29,673 nt of DNA, from the IMG/VR virus record IMGVR_UViG_3300027699_000003, positions 1 to 29,673 of that record; one strand, written 5' to 3'. The position numbers and the translations under genes were made by a program. Shown here piece by piece: positions 17,501-22,941 of this stretch (positions are counted from its first letter, which is position 1; each line of letters opens with the position of its first letter). Below the pieces are notes generated by a model. It was not told the origin of the DNA. It did not search any database and worked only from the letters and a program-made list of their open reading frames with translations. The stretch comes from a virus.

Positions 17501-20273
17501 AGTTACAGTTGCAAACATTGAATCATTAAACAGTGAGTACACATACTCTAATGTTGCAGATGAAACTAAGACTTATACAAGATATAAAGGTCGTATAACA
17601 TTTACTAATCCGCCAGCTAATAATGCCGCTATTGTGGTCAAGTATAGTAAATCAATTAATATGCTTCAAGCACAAGACCGTATTAGTTTATTTTATAAAC
17701 CAACAGACGGAATGCTAGGAAATGATATAGCACAATTAATGGATGGTATTGATTACGGTGGTGTAGAAGTTAGAAGTTTTGATTTTGGTGGAGGCGCAGG
17801 TTGGAGTTCAGAGCCTTGGTATACATCAACTTGGGATACGTATGATAATACGTATGAAGACGAAGTCTTTACATTAGATGGCAGTACAAATGTTTTTGCT
17901 CTTGCAAAACCATTAGAAGATGGCGTAATTTATAATGTTTATAAAAATGGTGTTAGAGTAGACGATCCAGAATATGATGGTAGTACTGTACCGGGTAATC
18001 CTAGTGCAGTTATGCAATCTATTACAGGTGATGGTACAACACAAACTGTTCAACTTAATGAAGAATTAATTCCAACAGTTGATGGCGATGTAATTATTAT
18101 TAGAAAGTCTTCAAGCGATGGAAGTTTTATTCCAGATCCAGATGCATATGATACATTATTACAAGGTGGCGATATGGCATATACATCAGCAAGGGGTCTT
18201 GCATCGGAAGAAATTGTTGTTGATGGTGATGGCTTTGTTACAGAATTAACATCAAAAGGTCCAGAAGAATTAATTCCAGGACAAGTTCTTGATACAGTTG
18301 ATTTTAAAGTTTATGATAGATCTACAGATGGATCAAGTATTATTAGTAGTCATAATTATTTTGGGGATGGATCTAAAACTGCATTTCCTATTACTAACAT
18401 ACCAGCAAGTCAAACAGATTTATTTGTAAAAGTAAATGGAATAATTTTAGATGCTACTCAATATACTGTAAATTATCAAACTAAACAAGTTGTGATTACT
18501 AACGCACCAGGACTTGACGAGCAAGTACACATTTCAACAATGTCAAACAATGGTGAAAAAATTATAGACTTTGATTCATTTGTTGGCGACGGTTCAACAT
18601 CACAGTTTGTTACGTCGGTTATTTATAAAACAGGATTGTCATATACATTAACAGTAGATGGCGAAACAGTACAAACTGATCTAGATGAAACCGATGCTAC
18701 ATATGAAGTACCAGGTAGGGTTGTTTTTAAATTAGGAACTGTACCTAACTCTGATGCAGTAATTCAATATGTAATTTATGATAGTGTTAGTAAAGCATTT
18801 AGCCAACTATCAACAGAAGCATTTACTGGCAATGGAGTTGACGCATCATTCACATTAAGTCAAGTACCATTTACTAGTGAACCAACTAGTCATAACATTA
18901 TAGTTAAATTAAATAATAAGATTTTAAGTGCAGGATATAATCAACAATTTACAGTTGTTGCAGGACGTGAATATCAATTAAGACAATGGCAAATTTCAAC
19001 AGCAACTATTAGTTCTGAAAATGTGTATGTTTTCTTAAATGGTGTTCAGTTAGAAATAGGAATAGAATGGCGTTGGGACACATATAATGGAACAGCAGTA
19101 TTATTTGATACTACAGGAACCATAGGTGATAACTTAGAAGTGTTTGTACTTGATAGTGGAGATTATCAATTAGGATACTTTGATAGTGGAACATCTTTAT
19201 TTGTTAAAACACCTAATAAAGTTTATTTAGATGTTGTTCCAGCTAATGGTGATATACTAACAATCTATCAATTTAGTAAGCATGATATTAGAAAAATTGA
19301 GAGAGAAGTATTTGATGTTGTAGCAAGAAATGACGTTACAGTTGGTACTGATGGTTATACAGAGTATCATCAATTAACTAAAGGAATAATTAGATTACGT
19401 GAAGAAGCCTTTGATGCTGAATATGTGTGGGTTACATTAAATCAAGACTTATTAACTCCAAGCATTGATTATTATGTTACAGATGATAAAAAACATATCA
19501 AAATTGTAGTTGATATCGATCCTAATGATAAGATAGAAGTAATTCATTTTACTAATCCTATTATTGTTCCAAAATTTGGATTTAGAATTTTCAAAGATAT
19601 GTTGAATAGAACACATTATAAACGACTTGGAGATGATAATAAATATACATTAGCAGAAGATTTACATTGGTATGATAGCAGAATTTATGTAACAAATTAT
19701 GATCGTTTACCTCTTCCTAACAAGGATAAAGGTATTCCAGGAATAATTTTTATAAACAGCGAACGTATTGAGTATTATTTGAAGGAAGGTGGAGCTATTA
19801 GGCAGTTACGTAGAGGCACGTTAGGTACAGGTATTGCAGAGTTACATAAAGCTGGATCAGAGTTAATTGATCAGAGCGGAACGCAAACAATACCATATAC
19901 TGATGAGACAAAAACGCAGGTATTTGAAGCAGATGGGTCTACAGCGGCTATTACAGTTGATTTTATTCCAAAAACTGTTAATGAATTTGAAGTATTTGTA
20001 GCAGGTAAGCGATTACGTAAAAATGCAATTAGTTCATTCGATGTAACGCTTAATTTAGATAGTCCTGAAGGAGATGTTACGTTACCACCTGAATTTAGTG
20101 TAGATGGTACAACATCAACGGTGACATTATTAAATACACCAGCTATTAATAGTAAAATTATAGTGGTGAGAAAGCTCGGAAGAACTTGGACTGATCTAGG
20201 TACTCCGTTGCATAGACAGGAAAACAACATAGGGCGTTTCTTAAGAAGCAAAGAGGTTGCGTTACCTAAATAA
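5553..20273 (+). CDS. Giant 4906-residue baseplate-region structural protein
   Basis: This single open frame fills half the window without a stop and follows gp6, where T4 carries gp7. I recognise the N-terminal part as a family of marine T4-like phages: LLPRYFRTQHNKKFLNATLDQ near 28-48, DWDKFTNFREYYWLP (about 139-153), RSPWTRYNRWFHRDV (391-405), and GYWRGIYKEAYD with EPTWWKTVYGPAPYTS in about 1120-1160. Other visible parts are a cupredoxin-like domain (196-276), four carbohydrate-binding-like segments, FG-GAP-like blades (2104-2180 and 2870-3074), two GxGY repeats, an RGTLGT motif near 4760, and a C-terminal array of GDGS beta repeats. A helical patch at 1786-1849 (KFYQGFIQDKGTQNSLTKLF) resembles a stretch I associate with wedge scaffolds. 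I infer a baseplate wedge or peripheral fibre-like protein in the outer baseplate, perhaps the gp7 equivalent and perhaps related to the VrlC-like proteins of cyanophages. The exact role is unproven. The frame is not a sequencing fusion by any sign I see: no shift in codon use or composition. Confidence 0.8.
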   Translation: MPFTDDQHEYPLPGSGKKPPKRESAELLPRYFRTQHNKKFLNATLDQLNQPGVAEKLSGYFGRRTAKAYEAGDTYIAENNSDRENYQLEPAAVIKDDLNNVTFYKDYLDYINQTRAFGGTVDNHDKLNSQEYYAWNPNIDWDKFTNFREYYWLPGGPIGIGIVGQADNIISTYKVTKKDNLDNNGYVFTPDGLTQNPTLKLYRGQTYIFEIDALGMPLTFRTARSLDPSLLYSKGLDDSTQTVDVGTITWTIDNSAPDTLYYVNGNDINASGLIQIADAIENSSIDVENEIVGKKTYTMTNGYSLSNGMKVYFQGNVTPTKYATGEWYVEGVGNEIKLVHEKDLEIPATYSTNKPVPFDTEGFDRLPYSNANSFAGVKDYLVINRASRSRSPWTRYNRWFHRDVIETVATINGTPTEIDQDYRAKRPIIEFEAGLKLYNFGTSAKDDIDLLDTFTKDVFSDIEGATGYNIDGLDIVDNMRILFTADPDSRVKGKIFKVKFITHNLVRQISLIEETDTNPIENETVLVRNGETYKGKMWFYNGTDWKAGQDKTIINQTPLFELYDSVGYSFANNTYYAASTFKGNKVFSYKVGAGTVNDAELGFSLSYRALENTGDILFDFNLLSDNFAYQKDNAVLTKNTDIGLLRVYTAINTFTYTSGWIKAKANSRQHVIRQYVVTTKFNDFAIDVYDRSGDLNDLWDRVYVNNVRQYNGVDYVLNRINGTAFVTFVKKLKEDDVLLIKTNSATKKNVNGYYEMPLNLERNPLNNNVLTFTLGEVTDHVQSMTEYRDDTTGTFPGNTNLRDLGDLAPYGRRFVQHSGPINLALFSITDQESNIIHAIRHASKEYGKFRRLFLQEANQLGFDGETKEHFDRVMKKVVRSKTNDMPYYFSDMIGIGTSTKTTHTVEDIDTVFYALAQDFGLSDLSSRAVYVYKNGVQLVHGVDYYFPEEDQPGFVAITGTKVIGDVLDVYEYETSDGSYIPPTPSKLGLYPAYKPYKFLDDTYQVPTEVIQGHDGNIFVCYGDFRDDLLLELEKRIYNNIKCAYDKTIIDIHEFVGGESRDTGFTKWQRDRALITDFTAWLSNVGDLDYSDYGFYQRTNSFTFNYGSMTSPKGAKLPGYWRGIYKEAYDTDRPHTHPWETLGYTLEPTWWKTVYGPAPYTSENKILWQDIEDGVIREPGKSLTYLPAYARKDITKHIPVDDVGKLLSPLDSNYAKNYVLALTEGPFEFGDEAPTETAWRRSSEYPFAFIVSWILNQPSKIVGLGFDRSRIIRNPAKEIVYSETSKRLRLKDLVFPNTHMDTVRVSTSGLVNYIFDYIGSRTLVSYDAYKKNLTTLTNQLGFKVAGFTNKAKFKLLLDSRTPYNEGNVFVPDENYKVFLNSSSVVDLVSYSGVIIEKQPAGFIVKGYDKANPYFKYFAVRERANDPVERVGGVTDSFVIWKSNQTYVEGQTVEFTNEYYRVKEGHISTGDFNSSFFAKLVELPISGGVSAYFRREFDTEPPFINSTLELSYGHLFRTVQEVVDFLLGYGAWLEWKGFDFNWFNKDINSVENWTLSAKEFLFWTTQNWNADSVITLSPAANKFKFRKDFYVSDNIFDSFYDYTLLKADGKKLLPEFVNVYRSVNNEFQITTKNSADGVYAVKLPLIQKEHVVLLDNHTVFNDIVYDLEPGYRQERIKVLGYRTDDWTGNLNIPGFIYDNAICTDWIQYQDYAIGDTVRYKEFYYVAKIKIPGTESFEAENWVRLDEKPTSELIPNLDYKAKQFKDFYDLDTDNFDTEQQRMSQHLIGYQKRNYLSNIINDDVSQYKFYQGFIQDKGTQNSLTKLFDALSNADKDSIEFYEEWGIKLGQYGSAEAFDEIEFKLDEAKFKLSPQPLELVDTILGTETDLIYRQRPFEVYLKPNNYDHKPFPTKYKATDYIPTAGFVNESDVKLTVATYDDILTQDIKTLNVGDYVWAGTRGTTWDVVKYISTTDRVTAITSDTDAGTTTIKLNTQARYEANEIIGILDVTDAEKFFKVKSVSLDTVICYANGTTEDVEVATGFVTTFTSSRVASLTEANTKAINSSLKVGELFWIDDDDSSRWIVLENKPAFTSHSLVTNPESGIDHEFGKVIASDDRNTILIASAPGLEKVYVFLRTTEGTPYALAQEIDAPTGLYTGNGKFGSSVALTDDGEHLVIGVPEASNIKTKFKGNFDTATSYVAGELVKHLETFWEAQWPVAPATGALTFPSFASTSKIQESHYDAGANSYPTIVFAIRGDYNLDVTTDHILVRAPTSQYNGSAPNDKLVLNWNEFSQNYPTGILPWGSTGPGVAAFEGSKIIAAKIDAVLYVDNLIRVPNVGDSLSSSAALGEVAYIRIENVSQAIIYMKDVSGQFSATDEIFLNAVSCGTYTLIQPEGGASTFAGWWKIDGFTPFTTTLTSAQNIQTPNFVLQDFILQSESRSPVVFGNTMDDVRALSLITDPTRGGRLGHLSYYDKNGLPNLSELWFIRAPKVFTDPANPTDSLNIWVNTIRGGVEPISVFDPATLGLTFSYLNDTTHTIHDLWSGFIDVTFTNFDGFGNPYIPQEGDTVIDDTTGAEAEVSYLQEQLLTCRLYLKSRVGTFRFGVNNGETSTISIKDAISLGVNRLSGRLDHADMDSATTGEMVVVKNTDSTQFPVTSSTFQNELEVHFYSSSTVSGIAQTPSYPTPLNKDWLQYYNIPAHTEGVAGSYTNEGMYLAYAKTDSREYSLNYGYIIPDRGNNKYVGKQLEFATDNKLHYLYVSTGDLNTVGNAGRIYFVKHGTDADANEYSYALGKDKYYKGTFSNSQTYFENDIVLYTSKFYQSKTNLAAGAFQTSLWTELSTHIDYVGHIPNDSGLTVDGENLADQSTIKNFAQPFAESKDGSVLVVVAEYTDTNPKILIYRLNNGHYEFSQVIVTPNADIGFGQAIAVSDDGTLVAVGAPLQDEVNDNNGAVYVYRLVSGSFIWSQTLYSPEDDVAERFGASLDFDKNNLIVSSRGGDLISTTTFDANTVVATTLDNNLTQFKTANEDSGQVLVFQRFNNTLIYSERFVYNNPATRRFGENLLFRDNHVYVSMPELTISTTDNEMGTILDFRRDRVTLSWTTLRTPIDQVDIGKYRGVFIYDTRDNSLTKQIDYIDPIQGKIAGTAEEELSYKTPYDPAVYTTGEAPAVVDSGGYWGEKYVGKLWWDLSTIKFHNPYQGDIIYQTANWGRLFTGASADIYEWVETTLKPSEWLEQADTEEGLTKGISGTPKYDDNTLVTGRVFDKQGQSFSNKYYYWIKNRKIIPGIIDRKTSAYDVAQLIADPQAQGYQFIAPLSNNRFALYNCANLLSGDNSAINFRYWNIETPTNIHNEYQILSDGLGTSRPKQELERKWFDSLIGWDTKMRSVPDHALSVKQRYGILNRPRQSMFVNRLEGVKQFVERVNLVFKQNIIIDEYDISKFNLVDPLPTLNSGTYDAVVDTYAEIVYVGTAKVEQAILTPTWVNGKLTDVKITNPGRGYKVPPTYDFANIGNGSGAVITLTIDTLGKITSAVIKYEGKDYPSTTSIEVRKFSTLIKTDETVQNKWAIYGYNATSKTWERTASQSYNVPKFWSYANWYAMGYTQFTDVDYLIDESYQLTALDDSIGDIIKIKTVGSGGWLLLEKTSDAPAVDYTTNYKTIGRANGTLELSSKLYNYPASHIGYDALSYDTSDYDNQPVHELRLILQALRDDILIDDLAVEYNKLFFSSVRYAFSEQKYVDWAFKTSFMKAKHNIGDLKQKITFQNDNLSSYEDFVAEAKPYKTKIREYLTSYTKTDPTNSSVTDFDLPPAYNVQDGKIVPSALKIKDDAVYGVDPGLVTYPNKHWKENLGYDVVEIQIKDGGTGYLEVPVITFSGGGGTGAKARAYIGTGGKITAIMMTNVGSGYLSAPTVIINGTQSDDGKEASVSAKLGNGKVRNSHIISKYDRVTGTFLITTLTETQNFTGNASEINFDLTWPMDLRPSQIEVTVANIESLNSEYTYSNVADETKTYTRYKGRITFTNPPANNAAIVVKYSKSINMLQAQDRISLFYKPTDGMLGNDIAQLMDGIDYGGVEVRSFDFGGGAGWSSEPWYTSTWDTYDNTYEDEVFTLDGSTNVFALAKPLEDGVIYNVYKNGVRVDDPEYDGSTVPGNPSAVMQSITGDGTTQTVQLNEELIPTVDGDVIIIRKSSSDGSFIPDPDAYDTLLQGGDMAYTSARGLASEEIVVDGDGFVTELTSKGPEELIPGQVLDTVDFKVYDRSTDGSSIISSHNYFGDGSKTAFPITNIPASQTDLFVKVNGIILDATQYTVNYQTKQVVITNAPGLDEQVHISTMSNNGEKIIDFDSFVGDGSTSQFVTSVIYKTGLSYTLTVDGETVQTDLDETDATYEVPGRVVFKLGTVPNSDAVIQYVIYDSVSKAFSQLSTEAFTGNGVDASFTLSQVPFTSEPTSHNIIVKLNNKILSAGYNQQFTVVAGREYQLRQWQISTATISSENVYVFLNGVQLEIGIEWRWDTYNGTAVLFDTTGTIGDNLEVFVLDSGDYQLGYFDSGTSLFVKTPNKVYLDVVPANGDILTIYQFSKHDIRKIEREVFDVVARNDVTVGTDGYTEYHQLTKGIIRLREEAFDAEYVWVTLNQDLLTPSIDYYVTDDKKHIKIVVDIDPNDKIEVIHFTNPIIVPKFGFRIFKDMLNRTHYKRLGDDNKYTLAEDLHWYDSRIYVTNYDRLPLPNKDKGIPGIIFINSERIEYYLKEGGAIRQLRRGTLGTGIAELHKAGSELIDQSGTQTIPYTDETKTQVFEADGSTAAITVDFIPKTVNEFEVFVAGKRLRKNAISSFDVTLNLDSPEGDVTLPPEFSVDGTTSTVTLLNTPAINSKIIVVRKLGRTWTDLGTPLHRQENNIGRFLRSKEVALPK
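6138..6380 (+). other. Cupredoxin-like domain in the giant protein (residues 196-276)
   Basis: Residues NPTLKLYRGQTYIFEIDA, then TITWTIDNSAPDTLYYVNGN and a closing GLIQI, follow the fold signature of cupredoxin-like domains found in many phage and marine proteins. In copper-binding members a His precedes the Phe/Pro near the first strand and a Cys/His/Met group lies after TLYY. Here these places read GMPLTF and VNGNDINASG, so copper binding is not expected. It is probably a structural beta-sandwich. Confidence 0.55.
9861..9998 (+). other. Carbohydrate-binding-like segment 1 (residues 1437-1482)
   Basis: The segment has the pattern Y-x2-G-x-x-V-x(5)-YY-x(n)-F-x(4)-F-x(2)-L: TYVEGQTVEF, EYYRVKEG, then FNSSFFAKL. 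This resembles the short CBM5/12 (chitin-binding type 3) module Yx2GdxVxYxgxxYxa...W. Three more copies occur in the same protein. The function is inferred; the last aromatic is Phe rather than Trp. Confidence 0.45.
10656..10784 (+). other. Carbohydrate-binding-like segment 2 (residues 1702-1744)
   Basis: DYAIGDTVRYKEFYYVAK followed by FEAENWVRL gives the fullest match in this protein to the CBM5/12-type pattern, with the conserved GD, V, Y, YY and final Trp all present. It lies directly after a beta-rich stretch and before the helical patch at 1786-1849. Whether it binds sugar is untested. Confidence 0.5.
10908..11099 (+). other. Helical wedge-scaffold-like patch in the giant protein (residues 1786-1849)
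   Basis: The patch reads YQKRNYLSNI, KFYQGFIQDKGTQNSLTKLF and DSIEFYEEWGIKLGQYG. It is the longest clearly helical stretch in an otherwise beta-rich protein. The layout (short helices around a GFI-x-x-KGT turn, then a Leu-Phe helix) reminds me of the C-terminal scaffold part of T4 gp7, where STKGIEASYKFLF occurs. This is a similarity of pattern, not an alignment. Confidence 0.35.
11862..12092 (+). other. FG-GAP-like propeller blades, first part (residues 2104-2180)
   Basis: Two blade-like repeats are visible: FGKVIASDDRNTILIASAPG and FGSSVALTDDGEHLVIGVPE. Each has the FG...SxDgxxlxIGaP pattern of FG-GAP/integrin-like propellers. The next blades do not appear until residue 2870, so about 690 residues interrupt the propeller. 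Confidence 0.6.
12108..12197 (+). other. Carbohydrate-binding-like segment 3 (residues 2186-2215)
   Basis: FDTATSYVAGELVKHLETFWEAQWPV follows the first two propeller blades. It has the Y-x-x-G-x-x-V core and the aromatic pair (FW). It is the weakest copy, because the second half after QW is not clearly conserved. Confidence 0.35.
13938..14069 (+). other. Carbohydrate-binding-like segment 4 (residues 2796-2839)
   Basis: NSQTYFENDIVLYTSKFYQS followed by FQTSLWTEL repeats the pattern of segments 1 and 2, with Tyr, Val, Phe-Tyr and the final Trp at matching spacing. It ends the long insertion and lies just before the second set of propeller blades. Confidence 0.45.
14160..14774 (+). other. FG-GAP-like propeller blades, second part (residues 2870-3074)
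   Basis: Blade-like repeats appear as FAESKDGSVLVVVAEY, FGQAIAVSDDGTLVAVGAP, FGASLDFDKNNLIVSS and FGENLLFRDNHVYVSMP, with strands such as GAVYVYRL and GQVLVFQR between them. Together with residues 2104-2180 this makes at least six blades, close to the seven of a full propeller. The parts may fold together around the insertion. Confidence 0.6.
15993..16193 (+). repeat. GxGY-type Gly-rich repeat, copy 1 (residues 3481-3547)
   Basis: The unit has two halves, each a strand followed by a G-x-GY-type turn: VKITNPGRGYKVPP, then GNGSGAVITLTIDTLGKITS and IKYEGKDYPS. The same layout recurs at residues 3848-3913. Such units occur in other phage tail proteins. Confidence 0.6.
17094..17291 (+). repeat. 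GxGY-type Gly-rich repeat, copy 2 (residues 3848-3913)
   Basis: This is the clearer copy: IQIKDGGTGYLEVPVITFSG, then GGGGTGAKARAY and MMTNVGSGYLSAPTVIING. The layout GxGY-x(3)-P-x(n)-GxGAxAxA-x(n)-GSGY-x(2)-APTV is a known repeat in phage structural proteins. Confidence 0.65.
17868..20129 (+). repeat. C-terminal fibre-like beta repeats (residues 4106 to about 4859)
   Basis: Units open with a D/N-G turn: LDGSTNVFAL (17868), TGDGTTQTVQL (18021), FGDGSKTAFPI (18357), FVGDGSTSQFVT (18579), FTGNGVDASFTL (18822), EADGSTAAITV (19923) and SVDGTTSTVTL (20094). Each is followed by a strand-turn-strand with a VxVNG or KNGVRV-type segment, as in phage fibre and receptor-binding repeats. Spacing is irregular (about 50-85 residues, and a large gap from 18857 to 19923), so copies have diverged. 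Confidence 0.6.
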
Positions 20274-20276
20274 ATA
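20270..20276 (+). promoter_or_regulatory. Possible late promoter overlapping the giant gene's stop
   Basis: ATAAATA runs through the TAA stop (20271-20273) of the giant gene. The spacer is 21 bases long and the ribosome binding site AGGAT at 20284-20288 lies 6 bases before the ATG at 20295. The box-to-GG distance (15) is close to that of the two strongest copies (16). Confidence 0.45.
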
Positions 20277-20294
20277 CACTTGTAGGATATTAAT

Positions 20295-20909
20295 ATGATA
20301 GACAATTTTAAAGAACAAAACGGTGTACTCTTACAAGGATACATCAAGATTTTTAATCCAGAGACTGGTGAAATCTTCGTAGATAAGCGAAATGCAATAC
20401 ACTACGAAAACATGAGTCTTGCATTAGCAGACAGTCTGGCAAACCAAGGCTATGGCTTTATTAATAGCATGGTATTTGGTAATGGTGGTACTTCTGTTGA
20501 TCCTACTGGAATTATTACGTATTTGTCACCAAATTCAACGGGCACAAACGCTAGTTTATATAGTCAAACTTATACTAAAGTAATTGATGATAATTCAATT
20601 AACAATACAGATCCTACACGAAATAAACTAGAAACTCGTCACGTTAGTGGTACAAATTATACAGATATTCTAGCAACTTGTTTACTAGACTATGGCGAAC
20701 CTGGCGGACAAGATGCTATTGATAATGCAACAGGAAGTGACAGCCTTTACGTATTTGATGAGCTTGGACTTGTTAGTTATGCAACATCAGGAACAGGACG
20801 ATTACTAACACACGTAATTTTCCATCCAGTACAAAAGAGCTTGAACAGATTAGTTCAAATTGATTACACCGTAAGGGTGCAAAGTTTAACCGGCTTTAAT
20901 GAGGCGTAA
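20295..20909 (+). CDS. Small virion structural protein, T4-like marine phage type
   Basis: The product has 204 residues. I do not recognise a T4 equivalent. The N-terminal part (QGYIKIFNPETGEIF, then NAIHYENMSLALADSLANQ) and a middle with SMVFGNGG look like a small baseplate or fibre-attachment protein of marine T4-like phages. The second half is beta-rich (RLLTHVIFHPVQ, RLVQIDYTVRVQSL). It is not gp8: T4 gp8 has 334 residues with different motifs. The gene lies between the giant protein and the first fibre, with 4 bases to the next start, so it may connect the giant protein to the fibres. This last point is an inference from position. Confidence 0.6.
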   Translation: MIDNFKEQNGVLLQGYIKIFNPETGEIFVDKRNAIHYENMSLALADSLANQGYGFINSMVFGNGGTSVDPTGIITYLSPNSTGTNASLYSQTYTKVIDDNSINNTDPTRNKLETRHVSGTNYTDILATCLLDYGEPGGQDAIDNATGSDSLYVFDELGLVSYATSGTGRLLTHVIFHPVQKSLNRLVQIDYTVRVQSLTGFNEA

Positions 20910-20913
20910 GTAA

Positions 20914-22941
20914 ATGGCATATATAGTATCACATACAGACCTTGCTAACAAAGGTACTATTACAGTTGAAGATAATACTATCAACCAAACTACAAGTTTG
21001 GATATTCCAGGACGTAATACTACTGCTTATGGTACAGCAATTGCTGATAACTTTTTACACTTACTAGAAAATTTTGCTTTTAATACATCACCAAGAAATC
21101 CTGTCGAAGGTCAACTATGGTATGATACTACTGTAGGCGCTGACCAATTAAAAATTTATGATGGTACAAACTGGATTTCTGCAAGTGGATTAAAAAAAGC
21201 AACAAACGAACCTGCCGCAAATCAATCAGTAGTAGGTGACCTTTGGGTTGATACAGATAATCAACAACTTTATCTTTATACAGGATCAGGTTGGATTTTA
21301 GTCGGACCGACATTTAGTGATGGATTGTCAACTGGCGTAAAGCCAACAATTATTGTAGGAACAGATAATGTTTCTTATACAGTTTTACAAGTAGAAATAA
21401 AAGCAAAAGTAGCCGCAATTATTTCAGCAGATACATTTACTCCAAAAATTGTTATTACAGGATTTACTACAGTTAATCCAGGATATAATTTAAGTACAGC
21501 AGACATTACAGGTGATGGTGCAGGAAAATATTATGGAGTTGCAGAAAAGGCAGAGAACTTAATTGTTGGAAGTCAAACAGTACCAGCATCTAGCTTTTTA
21601 AGAAATGATGTAACAAGTACAAGTTTATTTGCACTTAAAGTTAAAAATAATTCTGGTATTATTGTTGGAGCGGATAGTGCCATGTCAATTGGCGTTGAAG
21701 GCCAAGCAGGTATTATTGCCCACCAAACATCAGGATCTAATATTGATATAAGAGTTAATGATGCTGGCGAAATTAAAACAGTTATTAGAATTGATTCAGA
21801 AGCTAGAGTAGGTATTAATAATTTATCACCAGATCAAGCGTTAGATGTTACAGGTAATATTCAAACTAGTAATTTGTTACTAGTTGAAGGAACTACAGAT
21901 TCGTCAACTATTAGTACAGGTAGTATTACAACTAAAGGTGGCGTAGGAATTGCTAAAAAATTATTTGTAGGTGGTGATAGTAATATTGCAGGACTACTTA
22001 CAACACAAAATATTATTCCAAACGTAACGAATGCACGTAATATAGGAACTGTAAATGAACAATGGCTAAACGTATATGCACAAAATTTTATAGGTAACTT
22101 AACAGGAAATATCACAGGTACAGTTAGTGGACGTTCAGGCTCAGCAGATAAACTTGCGAGTCCAACAACATTCCAACTGACTGGAGATGTTTCAGCACCG
22201 TCGTTTAGTTTTGATGGACAAGACGAAAGTACTAAAACATTTACAACATCTATTGCAAATAGTTTTATTGCTAATAAAGACGAAAGTGCTACAACTCAAG
22301 TTGATGATGAATTTTTAATTAATAGAGTAAGCGGAACTACTGGTGTATATAAAGTTAATAGAACTAACTTGTTTAGTGCTATGCCAACATATCCAATTGG
22401 GGCTATTACAATGTATGGCGGTTTAGTACCACCAAATGGTTGGTTAATGTGTGACGGTACTGAAATTCTAATTGCATTATATCAGAATTTATTTACTGCT
22501 ATTCAATATAATTTTAAAGATATTACACTTGTTACAGCAGGGTCGTTTGCTTTACCAGATTTAAGAGGTAGATTTCCATTAGGTGCAGATAACATGGGCG
22601 GCGAAAGTGCTAATACAGTTACAAGTGCGGCGGCAGATAATATAGGAACACATAGCGGTCAACAAGACCAACAAGTTGCTGTTACAAATTTACCAGAACA
22701 CGAACATGATTTAAGAGGTGATAGTGGAGATCAATTTTATTCTTATAGAAAAGTTGCAGGCAATCCTAATGATTTAGGAAATATAGTATATGGTGCATTA
22801 GAAGGAGCAACTGGCGGTCAGGCTATGCCAACAAGTGGTGGAGTATTAACAGGACAAACATTAGGACAAGCAGTAGATATTATGAATCCATATATGACAA
22901 TTAATTATATCATATATGCAGGTGAGGCAGTAGAAAGCTAA
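20914..22941 (+). CDS. Tail fibre with collar domain (gp12-like C-terminal end)
   Basis: The product has 675 residues. Residues 1-135 form an N-terminal domain shared with the next two genes: TTSLDIPGRNTTAYG, NFLHLLENFA, VEGQLWYDTT and GDLWVDTDNQQLYLYTG. The middle (about 220-450) shows fibre motifs: VGINNLSPDQALDVTGN, ISTGSITTKGGVGIAKKLF, and NIGTVNEQWLNVYAQNF. The C-terminal end carries the phage tail collar domain: YPIGAITMYGGLVPPNGWL (493-511), CDGT, LPDLRGRFPLG (547-557) and a His-containing LPEHEHD. This domain is found in T4 gp12, the short tail fibre that binds the host surface. The protein is likely a receptor-binding short tail fibre. GAGG at 20901-20904 is the ribosome binding site candidate. 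Confidence 0.85.
   Translation: MAYIVSHTDLANKGTITVEDNTINQTTSLDIPGRNTTAYGTAIADNFLHLLENFAFNTSPRNPVEGQLWYDTTVGADQLKIYDGTNWISASGLKKATNEPAANQSVVGDLWVDTDNQQLYLYTGSGWILVGPTFSDGLSTGVKPTIIVGTDNVSYTVLQVEIKAKVAAIISADTFTPKIVITGFTTVNPGYNLSTADITGDGAGKYYGVAEKAENLIVGSQTVPASSFLRNDVTSTSLFALKVKNNSGIIVGADSAMSIGVEGQAGIIAHQTSGSNIDIRVNDAGEIKTVIRIDSEARVGINNLSPDQALDVTGNIQTSNLLLVEGTTDSSTISTGSITTKGGVGIAKKLFVGGDSNIAGLLTTQNIIPNVTNARNIGTVNEQWLNVYAQNFIGNLTGNITGTVSGRSGSADKLASPTTFQLTGDVSAPSFSFDGQDESTKTFTTSIANSFIANKDESATTQVDDEFLINRVSGTTGVYKVNRTNLFSAMPTYPIGAITMYGGLVPPNGWLMCDGTEILIALYQNLFTAIQYNFKDITLVTAGSFALPDLRGRFPLGADNMGGESANTVTSAAADNIGTHSGQQDQQVAVTNLPEHEHDLRGDSGDQFYSYRKVAGNPNDLGNIVYGALEGATGGQAMPTSGGVLTGQTLGQAVDIMNPYMTINYIIYAGEAVES

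Noticed and set aside
19871-20347. Antisense open frame of 158 codons over the giant gene's end
   Set aside because: It lies entirely opposite the giant protein's frame and the start of the next gene. It has no ribosome binding site that I can see, and the sense strand shows conserved protein motifs.
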